From NCBI RefSeq assembly GCF_000006565.2, contig NC_031476.1:1078458-1142457 (forward strand): 64,000 bases of DNA. Direction: 5' to 3'. The position numbers and the translations under genes were made by a program. Each line of letters begins with the position of its first letter. Positions within the stretch are counted from its first letter, which is position 1. This DNA comes from Toxoplasma gondii ME49 (Eukaryota > Apicomplexa > Conoidasida > Eucoccidiorida > Sarcocystidae). This document shows, one piece after another, positions 1 to 11,224 of this stretch. The notes under the pieces are model-generated. The model made no database searches, was not told the DNA's origin, and was given only the letters and a program-made list of their open reading frames with translations.

Positions 1-977
1 AGGCGATTTCACGTTGCATGCAACCCCAAGGTTTTCCCTGTTTTCGCCGCTTTCTGCCTCGTTTTGCTTCTCTCTTCTTTCTGCGACATTGCGTGACCTC
101 GCGGGGCTGTAGATGCACATTTTGGTTGAGTCTTTTTCCGCCTGTTTCTTGCTCTCTCGCACTCCGCGAAAAGCTTCCAGCTTCAGGTGGATATACAGCT
201 GCGTGGGTGGGAGCGCGTCTGCGGGTTTCTCTCTTGTGAATGAAACTTGGTTTTCGCGACGTTTATTTTCTTTGTGGACACCGGTCCACCAAGTACGAGG
301 CCCTGCACAGCTTTTTAGAGGCAACTAGGCAGAGACACGAGAGAGTCAGAGACTCTGAATATCCGGTTCGGCAGCCAGTGACGAGGCAACGGCCCTCACT
401 GGAGTGCTCAAGAGAGCGGCTGGAGCTGAAGTTTCCTGTCCTGGGCCGTGATGGTCATTTCACAGCGGGAGTGGGCACAGAGTGTAAACTGCAAGACTTT
501 GAAGAAGCGCCATTTTCACACGTACAGACGCCCTAGTTTTTCGCGACACAACACCGCACCAGTCTGAAGAAATCCACAATGGGAGTGGTGAAGGCGTCGA
601 CCTTGAAAGGAGACAGAACTTTGTGTGAGAGACAGACGGTAGAGTCGAGCAAAGAGAAGCTCCTCCTGACGACGCGACCGAAAAAGGCACCAGCAAGTAG
701 AGGGAGGCCCCTGCGTCACCGGCAAATCCCTCCTCGCTACAAAAGAATTCAAGTGATCCGCACAACACACACATGACAGTGAAAGGATGGTACAGCCTGC
801 GCACAGAAAACTGTTTGTCAATGGTACACTCGGTGTACCTATCGGGTAGCGAGACCGACGCTCCCAGCGAAATCCCAAGTCTTGATAAACACCCTCTAAA
901 CCCTTTCTCTCTCTTCCCCTACTTGCTCTCTCTCCTCATCAAAGACTCTTTCCATTCAAACGGATGCATACATATAC

Positions 978-1021
<44 letters not shown>

Positions 1022-2620
1022 TTGCATGTATAGGTACAGCCAAACTCAGAGACGTTTGTAGAGCGGTACACTTCTGCGGTGTGTTATATGCATGCATATA
1101 AGTATATTTGTAGGTATGGAGAAGCTGCGATATGTGCATGTGGAGGTTGTAGCATTGTGTTCTTTAATGTGTGTGTGTGAAGCAACGGAGAAATCCACGT
1201 GCTTTTGACGGGTGTGCGAAAGGTGGAGTGGAAGAACTTCGAGGAATTTTTCAGAGTTCCAGGCCTGTCGGAGACGTAGACGCTGGAGGAGTTGAGTGCC
1301 AGGAGAGCGACAGTGGCAGATGGAGAGAAAGCGAGAGATTGACGACAAGCGCGAGCGCGCGGGAGTTTGAAGCGAATTCATCACTTCTCTGCAACATGTG
1401 TGCTTCTTGCTGATCGCCGAAGAAGCCGGGGAATGTTTATAGCCGTCAAAAGTTCTGCTTCGTGAATTCCAGACTGTTCAACTTGGAGAAGTACCCGACA
1501 GCACCTTTCAGGTAAGTTCAACGCCAGCAAGCCCAGCGGGATCCGCGACGGGTCCGCTGGTCAAGTCAAGTTGGACAGTCGCGCGAATCGAGTGCACACT
1601 GATCTCTCTTGATATCTCTCTTGTTGCTCCCCTAGGAGGGTGGAAGCAGGGCAGGCGAAGGCGCAAGTCGAGCGGCGAGGAGAGAAAAGAGAATGGCGCG
1701 GCTTTTGAAACAAACGAGAGGCACCAAGTGAGAGTTTCGAGCTCGTTGGTACATTTTTGCACTGGCGGCGAGAGCGACCTCCTGCACCCTTTTCCGCTTC
1801 CGGCCGTCGACGCAAAGAAGAAACAGCAGAAACGAGAAAGAAGATCCACCCAGATTCGCCTCTACAGAAAAAGGCCGTCCTCCCTCTCTTTGAAGATGTA
1901 TGCAAACAGTGCAGAGCTGTACATACGCAGCAAGAACCAGTTAAACATGTGAGGGCAGATGAGCATGTACACCACGCAGCGCCTCACACCTGGGCGTCCA
2001 GAAAACGCGGACAGACTCCCGGACGGTGGCGCGAGAAAGCAGAACTTCGCGAGACATGAATGTCGGTGGAATTCAGAGAGACGCATGTGCTTTGTCGTGT
2101 TTTCCTTGGTGTCTCCCTTGGTTTCTCAAAGAAACCCACGAGTTCTCGTGCAACAAAGAACCTTTTCCCCAACGAAACTCGACGGTCTTCTTCGTTTGTT
2201 TCTCGCGTTTCAACGCGCGTCCGTCGTCGCCTTGGTCTTCTTTTCCTTGCTTCCCTCACGCGGGTCTCCCCATCTGATGATCTGCGTGCGAGTCGTCCTC
2301 TCCCTTCTTTGTCTCCTTCGCCTTCGTTCCCTGTGTCGCCAGAGCGTCTCGCCGTCTCTTGCTTCCTTTCTGCATCCAGCTTCGAAAAAGCAAAGACTTG
2401 TTTCACGAGGCAACCACGCCTCTGCTGGGTCTGCAGACTGCTCTGTGTCTATCGTTGCGCATGCACTCGGCTCCCTTCACTCCTCTCGTCATCTCTCTTT
2501 CTCAGTCGACGCCCTGCGCTCTTCCTTTTCCGTTTCGTCGGCTGTTTCTCTGTTTCCGCTGCTTTCTGTGTCTCTCCGGCGTCTTCGCTCTGCCTCCGCG
2601 ATCCGGTCTGTCTCCACTCT
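1..2620. other. Intergenic / 3' flank, no gene supported
   Basis: No reading frame here has both a plausible splice structure and protein-like composition. The longest plus-strand frames (about 1959-2890) are Ser/Leu/Arg-rich translations of pyrimidine-rich DNA lying downstream of, and antisense to, the PHD-ELM2 gene, so this is probably its 3' untranslated and flanking sequence. A (TA)n tract lies at about 966-1025. The left end may hold the flank of a gene outside the window. Confidence 0.5.
966..1025. repeat. (TA)n microsatellite
   Basis: Alternating TA tract with interspersed CA and GTA steps, of the same kind that fills introns throughout this window. It lies in apparently non-coding sequence. 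Confidence 0.9.
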
Positions 2621-5600
2621 TCATCGAATTGCATAGGACCCGGTCCCCGAGAGGGAGGGGCGACAGGCGCGGCTTTTCTCCTGCAGAAAAGACTGGACGA
2701 CGAGCGGGGGAGGATACGGACTGTTGGGGAAAGTTCCTCGCTTGTCTCTGCGCTTCCACTTGTTGTCGTACTTGCGCAGCGGCGGATCGCAGATGTCGTT
2801 AAAGCTGCAGCAGAAACGAACACCGAGAAAGAAACTGAAGAAGACGAGAGCACTCCAAACAGTGAGAGGAACGGACGCAACAGACCATGAAAGCAGAAAA
2901 AAGAAAAAATACACATGTCACGAGAGCGTCTGACCGCGTCGGAAGGCGTGGAGAAGACGCAAAACGCCCAGCAGGGAGTGGAGTGGCGGCTTGGGGTAGG
3001 GAAACCTCGGAGAAGAACGCGGCTTCTTCACTGAGCAGACGCCGCCGTCTCAAAAAGGGACCCCGTTTGGAAAAGACGTTTTTCTTACCAGAATCCCGGG
3101 TCGTCGAGCATGCGGAGAGCTCGCTGAGGATCGTAGCCGGCGCGGTGGAGAAGTTGGTAGGCGAACTCCGCAGAGAACGGCTGCCAGCCTGGCCGCGCAT
3201 GCCAGCAGCGAGAACAGCTGAGAAAAGAGGAAAATGGAGAAAAGGAAGAAAAAACATCGAAACTGGGGAAACGCGGAGAGCACCAAACACACACTGGAGA
3301 CCAAAAACAGGCGAGAAAAAAGAAAGAAAACGCCTCGAGTTTCTGTTCTCTCGACCACCCTCGCACTCAAGAAAAACGAGTCAACACAAGTGTGATCTAC
3401 TCTTGAGACCTCATTCTCTCCAGTCTCTCCTGCAACCTCTTCTCTCTCTTTTTTCTCTCCTTTTTCTTCTCTCTTTCTTCTCTCTTCTTCTCTTTTTCTT
3501 CTTTTTCTTCTCTCTTCTTCTTTCTCCGCAGACGCACGTCTCGACGAAGTCTGCGAGTTCCCCTTGGGTCCGAATGCAGTGCTGCATGCGTCCGGTGGCG
3601 AGGCACTGCTGTCTCTTTTCTTCGAGACAGCGCGGCGAGTAAACGAGCCTGGGTTCCAGCGCGCTGTGTCTGCTGTCTTCGAACGCGCTGCCGGGGGGCG
3701 CTCCGAAGTTGCCGGCGGCGCCGAGAGCTGCGGCCGAGTCACCCGAACAGAAGACCGGCGGCAAGAAATAGCCTCCACACGGCGAGGCCAGCGAGCAACC
3801 TGGAAACGCTCTGAATCGCTTCTTCTCCTCGCCTGCTGTCTGCGCCTGCGACCGTCCTCGCAGACCCTCTGCCTGGGCTGCGTCTCGGAAGGCCGCGCAA
3901 GGCGCGGCCTGCGAGTAAAGCCGCTCTTGGAACGAGAAAGATGACGCCGCAGACGGCTGCGAGGCGAAGGGAGAACTGGAAGCGTGAGAGGAGACAAGCA
4001 ACGAGGCGCATGCAGACAGCGACGGTGAAAAAGGGAACAACGCACAGCGCGCCTCCTCTGCCGAGGCAGTTTCGTCCGTCCGCGACAAGTAAAACTCTGG
4101 AAGTCGAGGCACCTGCACAGAAGCGAGAAAGAAGAAGACAGGAAATGGGGAAGAAGGAGACAGACGAGTGGAAGAGAAAAGACAAAGACGCATTGGTGGG
4201 TCGTGAGAATTCGAGATTTTCTGCTGCAAGCTCCACGCTGTCTCGCTCTCTCTCCAGACGCGGCCAAGCAAGCCCCGTTCTGCGTTTCACTCCTAATCTC
4301 ACGTTCCCTGGTTCACCCTTATTGGCGTCAGGAGACGGAATCCGCCAAAGTGCATCCATCTGCCGCTCGGCGTTCTAAATGACTGCTTCAAGTCAACTAT
4401 GAGAAAAAGTGAAAGGAAAGGGAGAAGAGAGGAGGCGCGAAGGGAATCTCCAAGTCGCCTTGCGTTGAACATCGAGTCAGACACGAACTCGAGGCTCATT
4501 TATCGAGGCGTTCTCTAGAGTGCCTCACAAACATCACACCAGGCACCGTACTCGGCCGCCTCGATCTCGTTCACAAGTACCTTGCGCTCTAGAGGGACTG
4601 CACCTGCCTCTCCTGAAGCCTCTCTTCTTCTTTCTTGCCCGCCTCTTCTGAAGCCTCTCTTCTTCTTTCTTGCCCGAGTTCAAAAGGCGAAGACTCCCGT
4701 CCTTGTTTTCGACATCCCTGCGCTCTTGCTGGTCTTCTGAAAGAGCCTCTCACCTGGTAGTCAGGGCCCACGTTGATTCGCGTCTCGTCTCCTCGCCTGC
4801 GCCGCTTCTTCGAGCTACTCCCGGCGCCTCCCGCCGTGTTGCCCCATCTCCCTGGACGGCAGCTCGCGAACGAAGAGAACGCGGAGAGAGGAGAATGAAA
4901 GGAAGAAGGCAGGGCAGAGGGAGGCTGAGGAGAAGAGGACTGAGGAGACGAACACGAAGACGGGTGGAAAGAAGAAGAAAGCGAAGAAGAGGAAAGAGAA
5001 GAGGAAGAAGCGGAAGATAGCGAAGAAGAGGAAAGCGAAGACGAAGAAAGAGAAGAAGAAGAAAGAGAAGACGAAGAAAGAGAAGAAGAAGAAAGAGAAG
5101 AAGAAGAAAGAGAAGAAGAAGAAAGAGAAGAAGAAGAAAAAGAAGAAGAAGAAAGAGAAGAAGAAGAAGAAAGAGAAGAAGAAGAAGAAGAAGGAGAAGA
5201 AGAAGAAGAAGGAGAAGAAGAAGAGGAAAGAGAAGAAGAAGAAAGAGAAGAAGAAGAAAAAGAAGAAGAAAGAGAAGAAGAAGAAAGAGAAGAAGAAAGA
5301 GAAGAAGAGGAAAGAGACGGGTGAGAGGACAGTGGGGGACAGAGGTCGCGAGACGACGCTGCTGTGGACGGAGATGAGGAGACAGAGCAAGGCCGGCCTC
5401 TGGAGGCTTCACCGTCTGCGCCAGCGTCGCCTTCTCGTTTGTCTCTGTCTTCTCGGTCGTTTTCTTTCTCGCAGTTCAACAAAGCGCTCTGCATTCGCCT
5501 GTCTCCTTTCTCTTCATTCTCCTGTTCCGGCATGCGTCGATGACGGGAGTCCAGAACCGGCTGAGAGCCGCCATTCTCTGTCTCTGAAGAAACTTCGAGT

Positions 5601-6253
5601 TTCCCCAGACTTGCTGCTGCGTTTGCAGGCTCTCTAAACGGGTCCTCCTTTGCGGCTTCTCCACCTTCGTTCTTCACGGCGCGCTCGGTCTCTGTCTCCT
5701 CTCTTTCTTCTCTCGCTTCTCTCTCCGCTCTCTGTTCTCCTCTCTCTTCCATCTCCGCGGTCTGTTCTCCCCGTTCTCCTCTCTGCGCTTCTCGGGCGCC
5801 CTCTCTTTCTTCTGTTGCTTTCTCCCTGAGCTCGCCGCCAGCCGTGGCGAGGCTGGAGGAGCTCGCCTCCGACGCGAGAAGCTGAGAGGCTCTGAGGCTT
5901 CTTTTCTTTGCTCGGAGAGACGACTGCGAGTCCTTGAAGTTCGCGTCTTTCGCCGGGTACAGCGGCGAGGGGGGGCGGAAGCGTGAGGAACCGGGCGAAG
6001 GCAGAACTCCCGAGAAAAACGCAGATGCCAAATCCCCTTTGCTCTCCGCCGAGCGTGCGACGCACTCAGGACAGAACCACTCCTCCTCTGTCAGCTGGGG
6101 TCGCCGCGCGGTGTCTAGACAGCCGACGTGGAACGAGTTCGGGCATCCCTCGCAGCAGACGACTTCGCCGCCGCCGCGACAGCAGAAGCAGATGCTGTCG
6201 TTGCTCTCGCGACTGCTGACGCTCCGCGCCTCTTCCGCGTCTGAGGCCTCCAT
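2621..6253 (-). CDS. PHD finger and ELM2 domain chromatin protein, four exons
   Basis: Exons on the minus strand: 6253-4754, 4112-3538, 3217-3089, 2804-2621. Donors are GTGAGA, GTGCGT and GTAAGA; phases run 0, 2, 2 and the sum gives 795 residues. Residues C22 to C64 form a C4-H-C3 PHD finger (ICFCC, CCEGC, FHVGC, WFCPEC), which usually reads histone H3 tails. An ELM2 domain begins at RINVGPDYQ (492-500), continues as VPRLPEFYL across intron 1 and ends near residues 705-733 with FAYQLLHRAGYDPQRAL. ELM2 domains of MTA, MIER and RCOR proteins recruit class I histone deacetylases. No SANT domain was found after ELM2; the last exon is short and basic. Between PHD and ELM2 lie acidic and very long Ser-rich stretches. 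A nuclear deacetylase-complex subunit is inferred. Domain calls are strong; exact exon ends were read by eye. Confidence 0.8.
4613..4682. repeat. 35-bp direct duplication in intron 1
   Basis: The segment beginning CTGAAGCCTCTCTTC is repeated 35 bases later, giving two nearly identical copies inside intron 1 (4113-4753) of the PHD-ELM2 gene. Confidence 0.8.
5030..5318 (-). repeat. Low-complexity AGA/AAG-type tract coding poly-Ser/Leu
   Basis: On the plus strand this is almost pure GAAGAA and GAAAGA repeats. On the coding (minus) strand of the PHD-ELM2 gene it encodes about 95 residues of Ser with periodic Leu (SSLSSSSLS units). The other two frames give poly-Phe and poly-Leu shadows. The tract is likely length-variable between strains. 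Confidence 0.9.
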
Positions 6254-7094
6254 CGCAGCAAGTCGCGGAAACGAAAAACGATGCAGTGGAGGAGCACCGG
6301 AATTGCGAGCCTGAGGAGAGCACGAGCGTTTTGGGGGGAAGAGTGACGCTGGACAGGTTCGAAGACAGACCCCGGAGAGGCACACGAGGAGACAAGAACA
6401 ACGTGGAAATGAAGAAAAAGAAGACTTGGAATGCCAATGGAAAGCCACTGAAGAGTCCGGCAGGGAGGAGAAAGGACCATGATCTTCTTGCCGGGCCGTC
6501 CTCAGGAGCCACTGGTGCGCCTCATTCACTGCTTCCTCCGCTTGTTTCTGGGTCTCTCCCAATGCGGCGAAGCGTCGCGGTGTTCTCCGACTTACTCTTT
6601 TCGCCTCGTTTCTTCTCTGTTCCGAGAAGTCGAGAGAAAGCGGACGAGCTTAGGACCGCGCGGCTGTCGCTGCCTTCACACGTGGAGCGCCGCGCCGCCA
6701 TAAGATCGCATAACGAGTGAAAACGGAAGGAGAGAACCTGGTCTTTTTCTTGAACCGTCAACACGTCGGTCCGCGGAAACGTGTAGCTTCTTTGCGAACG
6801 GAAAGGGGAACGGAGACACGAGAAAACGACCCCCCTCCTGGTCTGCGCTCACCTGTTCCGAGTCGCTGCATGCGCGCAGCACACCCGGGAGAGGCCAGCG
6901 ACGAGAAGCGCGGACAGTGGAGGAAGAAGACGATACACCAAACGACCAAGAATTGCAGAAAAGACGAACAAGCCCAGAAGGAAAGTTCTGAACAAAGGCA
7001 AGAGCCGACGCACAAAGACAGACGCCAACCGAGCGTACATACCCCGCGGTACAACGCCCGAACGGAGTGCTGCGAAGCGGACAGTGAGGATCCT

Positions 7095-7172
7095 GGAACG
7101 TCGAGAGGCAGGAACGTCGAGAGGCAGAAACGTCGAGAGGCAGGAACGTCGAGAGGCAGAAACGTCGAGGAA
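7095..7172. repeat. 16-bp tandem repeat, about five copies
   Basis: Unit GGAACGTCGAGAGGCA, with alternating copies starting GG or GA. It lies about 850 bases upstream of the PHD-ELM2 start codon, in the presumed 5' flank. Confidence 0.9.
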
Positions 7173-10100
7173 ACGTTGGGAGAAGACAGCGAAACAGGCC
7201 AAGTGCACGAGAGAGAGGCGGGGAGGAGAAAAGGCGAACTAACCAAGCGAGAAAACGAGCAGATCGACGAAAGATGCCGCCGGACCCAAGACGCCACAGA
7301 AACACCGACACATGTCAGCGCTCGAGGTAAATCTGTCTCAGGTATGTTCTTTCACACGTTGTAAATGCATCCTGCTTTCCTCTGCTGCCCCTTCACCGCG
7401 CGCTCTTCACAACGACGCTGTCTGCCTGCTTTAACAGATACTGCACAGATCGCACAAAGTTACCACACATAACTGTGTCTTAAACAGAGAGAGAGAGATG
7501 ACGCTGCGAAAACTTCCATTTTTGCCGGTACATCTAGAGACTGCGTACAACAGTGAGACAAGCGAAACAAATGCAGCGTACAAACCGATGCACCTACGAG
7601 CATCGTACTGCACTGCGAGACGCCTTGAAGATCCGTAGAAGCCTGCAAGTTCTGCAGTCCAGTCGTTCGCACCTGGAACAATGCGGTACTCGTAGAATCT
7701 ACGCAGCACAACAATTTAGACGTAGAACGCAGGCCATGCTGGGGACTGCGTTCGAAGTCTGGTTGAGATCCGGAGAGAGTCGGGAACCTCGGAAATATTA
7801 AACAGGGCGAGGCACTCAGCAGGACAGAGGACTCACTAAGTTCTTCCTTTTCTTCCCCTTCTGAGGAAAGCGGCGCCAACATGTTTCTCGGCTATTTGGC
7901 GCGCACGAAGTTGGAGGGAAACCGCAGGGAAACAACCGGGGTGAAGTCGGGATCTCTTTTTTCCGGTTTGACGGTGAATCTCGGAATGCTTGTCGATTCC
8001 CTTGTATCTGTTTAGCTCACCGGCGAAAGGCTGCAAGCAAATGAGAAAAACAAGCGTAGCTGCTCCTCCGAACCCGGGATATCTCCCTTTTGTGTCCAGA
8101 GTATATAATATATATATATATATAGATCGCGGGACTGGATCTCCACTCTACGGACAAGCCTTTTTCCGTTTCAGATGATGAATATGCAGTTTAAAAAGGG
8201 TCGGGTGAGATTGGACTTCTGCCCACATGAAAAAGTAAACCCAGTAAAGGATGAACACTGCGTGACTAAGAACAGGACGCTGACAAACAGCCAGTTCTGG
8301 CGAAGGGAACTGCAAACTGCACCATCCCCTTCTCAACAGAATATCCAGAGTACAGAAATAGGCCATTAAGAGCGTGGATGGTCCTTCCCATGAGTGCAGC
8401 CCCCCTGAAAACCGAGCATCTCGAAGCGAAGGAGTTCGTCTTTATAAAAACTACGTCACAAGTTTCCATGAAGCAGTTTTACTTTGGATTGTCGCTGCTC
8501 TCCAGAACGGCAAAAGCCCCCTCCCCCCCTCAAGCGGGCAGGCGGTCTCGATCCGTCCGCCTGAGGACCAAGCAGAAGTTTCTGACTCGAGAAATGATAA
8601 AGCGATTCATTTTCCCTGTAAACCACCGGGTTCGTTTTCCAGTTTCTCAACAAATCACAAACGAACACGGGCACCAACTCCATCGCAAACCCAGCGGACA
8701 ACGAAGTGATGGTTTCGGCCGAGCTCAGAGGTACTCTTCGCGGCTAAACATGCCTATCCTTCGAAAAAACCTACTTCCAAAGCATGCAGTGACCTCAGGA
8801 GATACACGAGGTCATGTTGTGGTTCTGGGACTGTAACGCCTTTTTTGTTCTCGCGAAGAAGAGTCTGGGTGCGTCAGGCGAGTCTCCGCAGAGTGACGCC
8901 ATGCAAGATTTCGAGCACTAAAACATCCGGAGATTCGCGCTTGGAACGTCGTACCCGGCGGCTCGAAAACCGGAGTGTCTGTAGGATGTGGAGATCCTGC
9001 GCTTTCAATACACTCTGTTTCACTCGAGAAAGTATACGCAGCCTAGATGGTGGGCTTCAGTATGTTGAAAATCATTCCCCTCTGACAGTCTCCGTCCTGT
9101 GTTTTGTGTGCGCCCTTTGGTCTGCCTGTCTCAATCAACGCGAATGAATTAGGCAGTAGAACCCCCCTGTCGCACTAGTGGGGTGTACAGCAGTCATAAA
9201 GAGCCTGCCGCTTCTAATTGATAACGAGTGTCACATTCCTTCTCAGTAGAAGACGTTAAGGCTTGCTTGCGTAGAAACGCACTCTTCCGACTCGCGTGCA
9301 GAGACTCTACAGTCCTCCATGCAGGTTTTAAATCGTCACTCGCACTCTGAAAGGCATCCACCCAGTACGATAGGGAGTTCACCTTCTCGCCTAAGCAGAA
9401 GCGAGTTGAAATGACTATGGCGAACAAAAAAAACAGTCTCAAGAACGAACGCAGGGACTTCGGATGCACCAGCCCCGGTGTTATAATTAACCCATTATAA
9501 GTAGATGGTGTCTCTGAACAGAGACAGTAGAGTACTTGGTAAACTGAATTGGACTCCAGTTATGAGATACAAACACATGCCCAGTTCCTTACGTTTCTGC
9601 TGGACACCGCCACCGCATTGGACTGCAACTAAGACAGGTAAAAGTGTGGGAGTTCAGAATGTGACGGCATTCACGATATAAACAACATCGGTTGCGTCAA
9701 GGCGTGGAGGCCGTCAAGAGGGTTCATTCACTATCCTTACACCCAGTAAGAGATGCTTGCAAGCGAGTTGAAAATCCCTGTTTACCGGCTTTAAGTTCTG
9801 TTGTGTTGGCGTGGTTTCGAGAAACAACTTTGCGCATTTGCTTCGTCTCTCACGTGAAACAACATTCGATATCTGCTCCTGAAGTCGAACCAAGTTCACA
9901 TCGGCTGTGTTCTGCGCGTCACTCACGACCGAAGTTCTTCGTGTAACTCATTGTCTCTTCTGTCACTTTTTCTAGTTGTTGCTTGAAGTGTGCGCTTTTT
10001 ATCTGGATCCGCCCCGTTTCGCTGCAAAGGTAAACTCCGCGGAATCTAGAGTAAACAATGGAAGTTGCCAAGAGTCATGCGCAGCGTCGAAGAAACGCCA

Positions 10101-10508
10101 AACACTGGGTCTCTCCCACTGCGTCTATCTGGAACTCGTTAGTCCCTAAACCATTTCTGTGCGAGGAAAAAAAGCAGGAAATTCGTGACATATGCAGGAG
10201 ACATCTCTGCCCATCAAGAGGCCTCCCACTCAAGACGAGTGCATAACATGGTAGGAGAGAAGAACTCACACGCATTTCAAAGAGTACAGCATTTCCTGTG
10301 CGTAGCGTCTGTTCCTCCTACAGTAAGGTGGACGAAACCGCGTGAATCGGCGACGTCCCCATGTTCCGTCGCCATTCACGAGAATATCGGAAATTCCAGA
10401 TGAGAACGCAAAACACAGAGGGAACGCTTCTCGTGAACGGGGTGGCAGAAATTCCAGCCTCAATGTGAAACGCCGAAAAACGACCCGATGGCCCAAAAGC
10501 ACTCACCG

Positions 10509-10528
10509 CGGGGTGTACATACACCCCG
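10509..10528. repeat. Dispersed palindrome GGTGTA-N2-TACACC, copy 1
   Basis: Arms CGGGGTGTA and TACACCCCG (nine bases) flank a CA spacer. It is an intergenic member of a seven-copy family in this window. Confidence 0.85.
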
Positions 10529-10902
10529 TGGGAGTTCGTTTTCTGCCCGTGCCTCGCGACTTGGTTTTCCACTTTCTTGTCTTTCCTGGACGTCTGAATC
10601 TCATAGAAGGTGACAAGTGAGCTCGGCGATGCCTGCAAGCTCGTCCGCAGCAATTGGCATCGGAGCGTCTTCCTTGCTCGCCAACTCTCCCTGTTGGCAT
10701 GCGCGCCTGAACGTGAGAAAAAACTCTCCCTCAAAAATGCACAAGACTCACGTGAAAAGTGACCCGATGTCCCTGACTTCTCTCCACTCAAATTCTCGTT
10801 CCGGTTTGCGTGGCTCCTCGGCCTCACCGACGCCGTCAGCGGACTTCCGCTCTGTAAATTCTCCCTATCCCTGCATGCATGTACGTAGCAGTGTGTGTGT
10901 AT

Positions 10903-10970
10903 GTATATATATATATATATGTTTATATATATATATATATATATATATCAGTATATATGCATATATACAC
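10903..10970. repeat. (TA)n microsatellite
   Basis: Two alternating TA runs separated by GTTTA, just upstream of the hydrolase gene. Confidence 0.85.
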
Positions 10971-11224
10971 TCATAGGCATGGAGACTTCTTTTTCCAGTG
11001 ATAAATATGCACTCGCGTATGTGTATGTGCATGTGTGAGTATTTGCTTAGATGTAGGACCTGTTGGTATGAACAAGTGAAACGAACGACATGTCTGTGCA
11101 TGCGAGAGATCTTCTTCCACAGTGTACTTCGTTTAGGTTTTTCATGCTGCAGGTTCGCTCTCAGGTTTTCTCTCTGCTTTGAGAGAAAGCCACGAGAGAC
11201 CGTTTCTGTCTCTTCTTCCCTTGG

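Larger units (their letters stand above)
6254..11224. other. Divergent intergenic region
   Basis: About 5 kb lies between the start of the PHD-ELM2 gene (minus) and the presumed start of the alpha/beta hydrolase (plus), so promoters of both should be here. Contents seen: the 16-bp repeat near 7.1 kb, short (TA)n tracts near 8103-8124 and 10903-10970, and one copy of the dispersed palindrome at 10509-10528. Open frames here, such as 8378-8836 plus, are short and have no splice or composition support. Confidence 0.5.

Noticed and set aside
1959..2890. Plus-strand ORFs of 225-276 codons
   Set aside because: Ser/Leu/Arg-rich translations of pyrimidine-rich DNA, antisense to the last PHD-ELM2 exon; no domain or splice support.
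4750..5412. Minus-strand poly-Leu and poly-Phe ORFs
   Set aside because: Other-frame shadows of the Ser-rich tract in the PHD-ELM2 exon, which has domain support.
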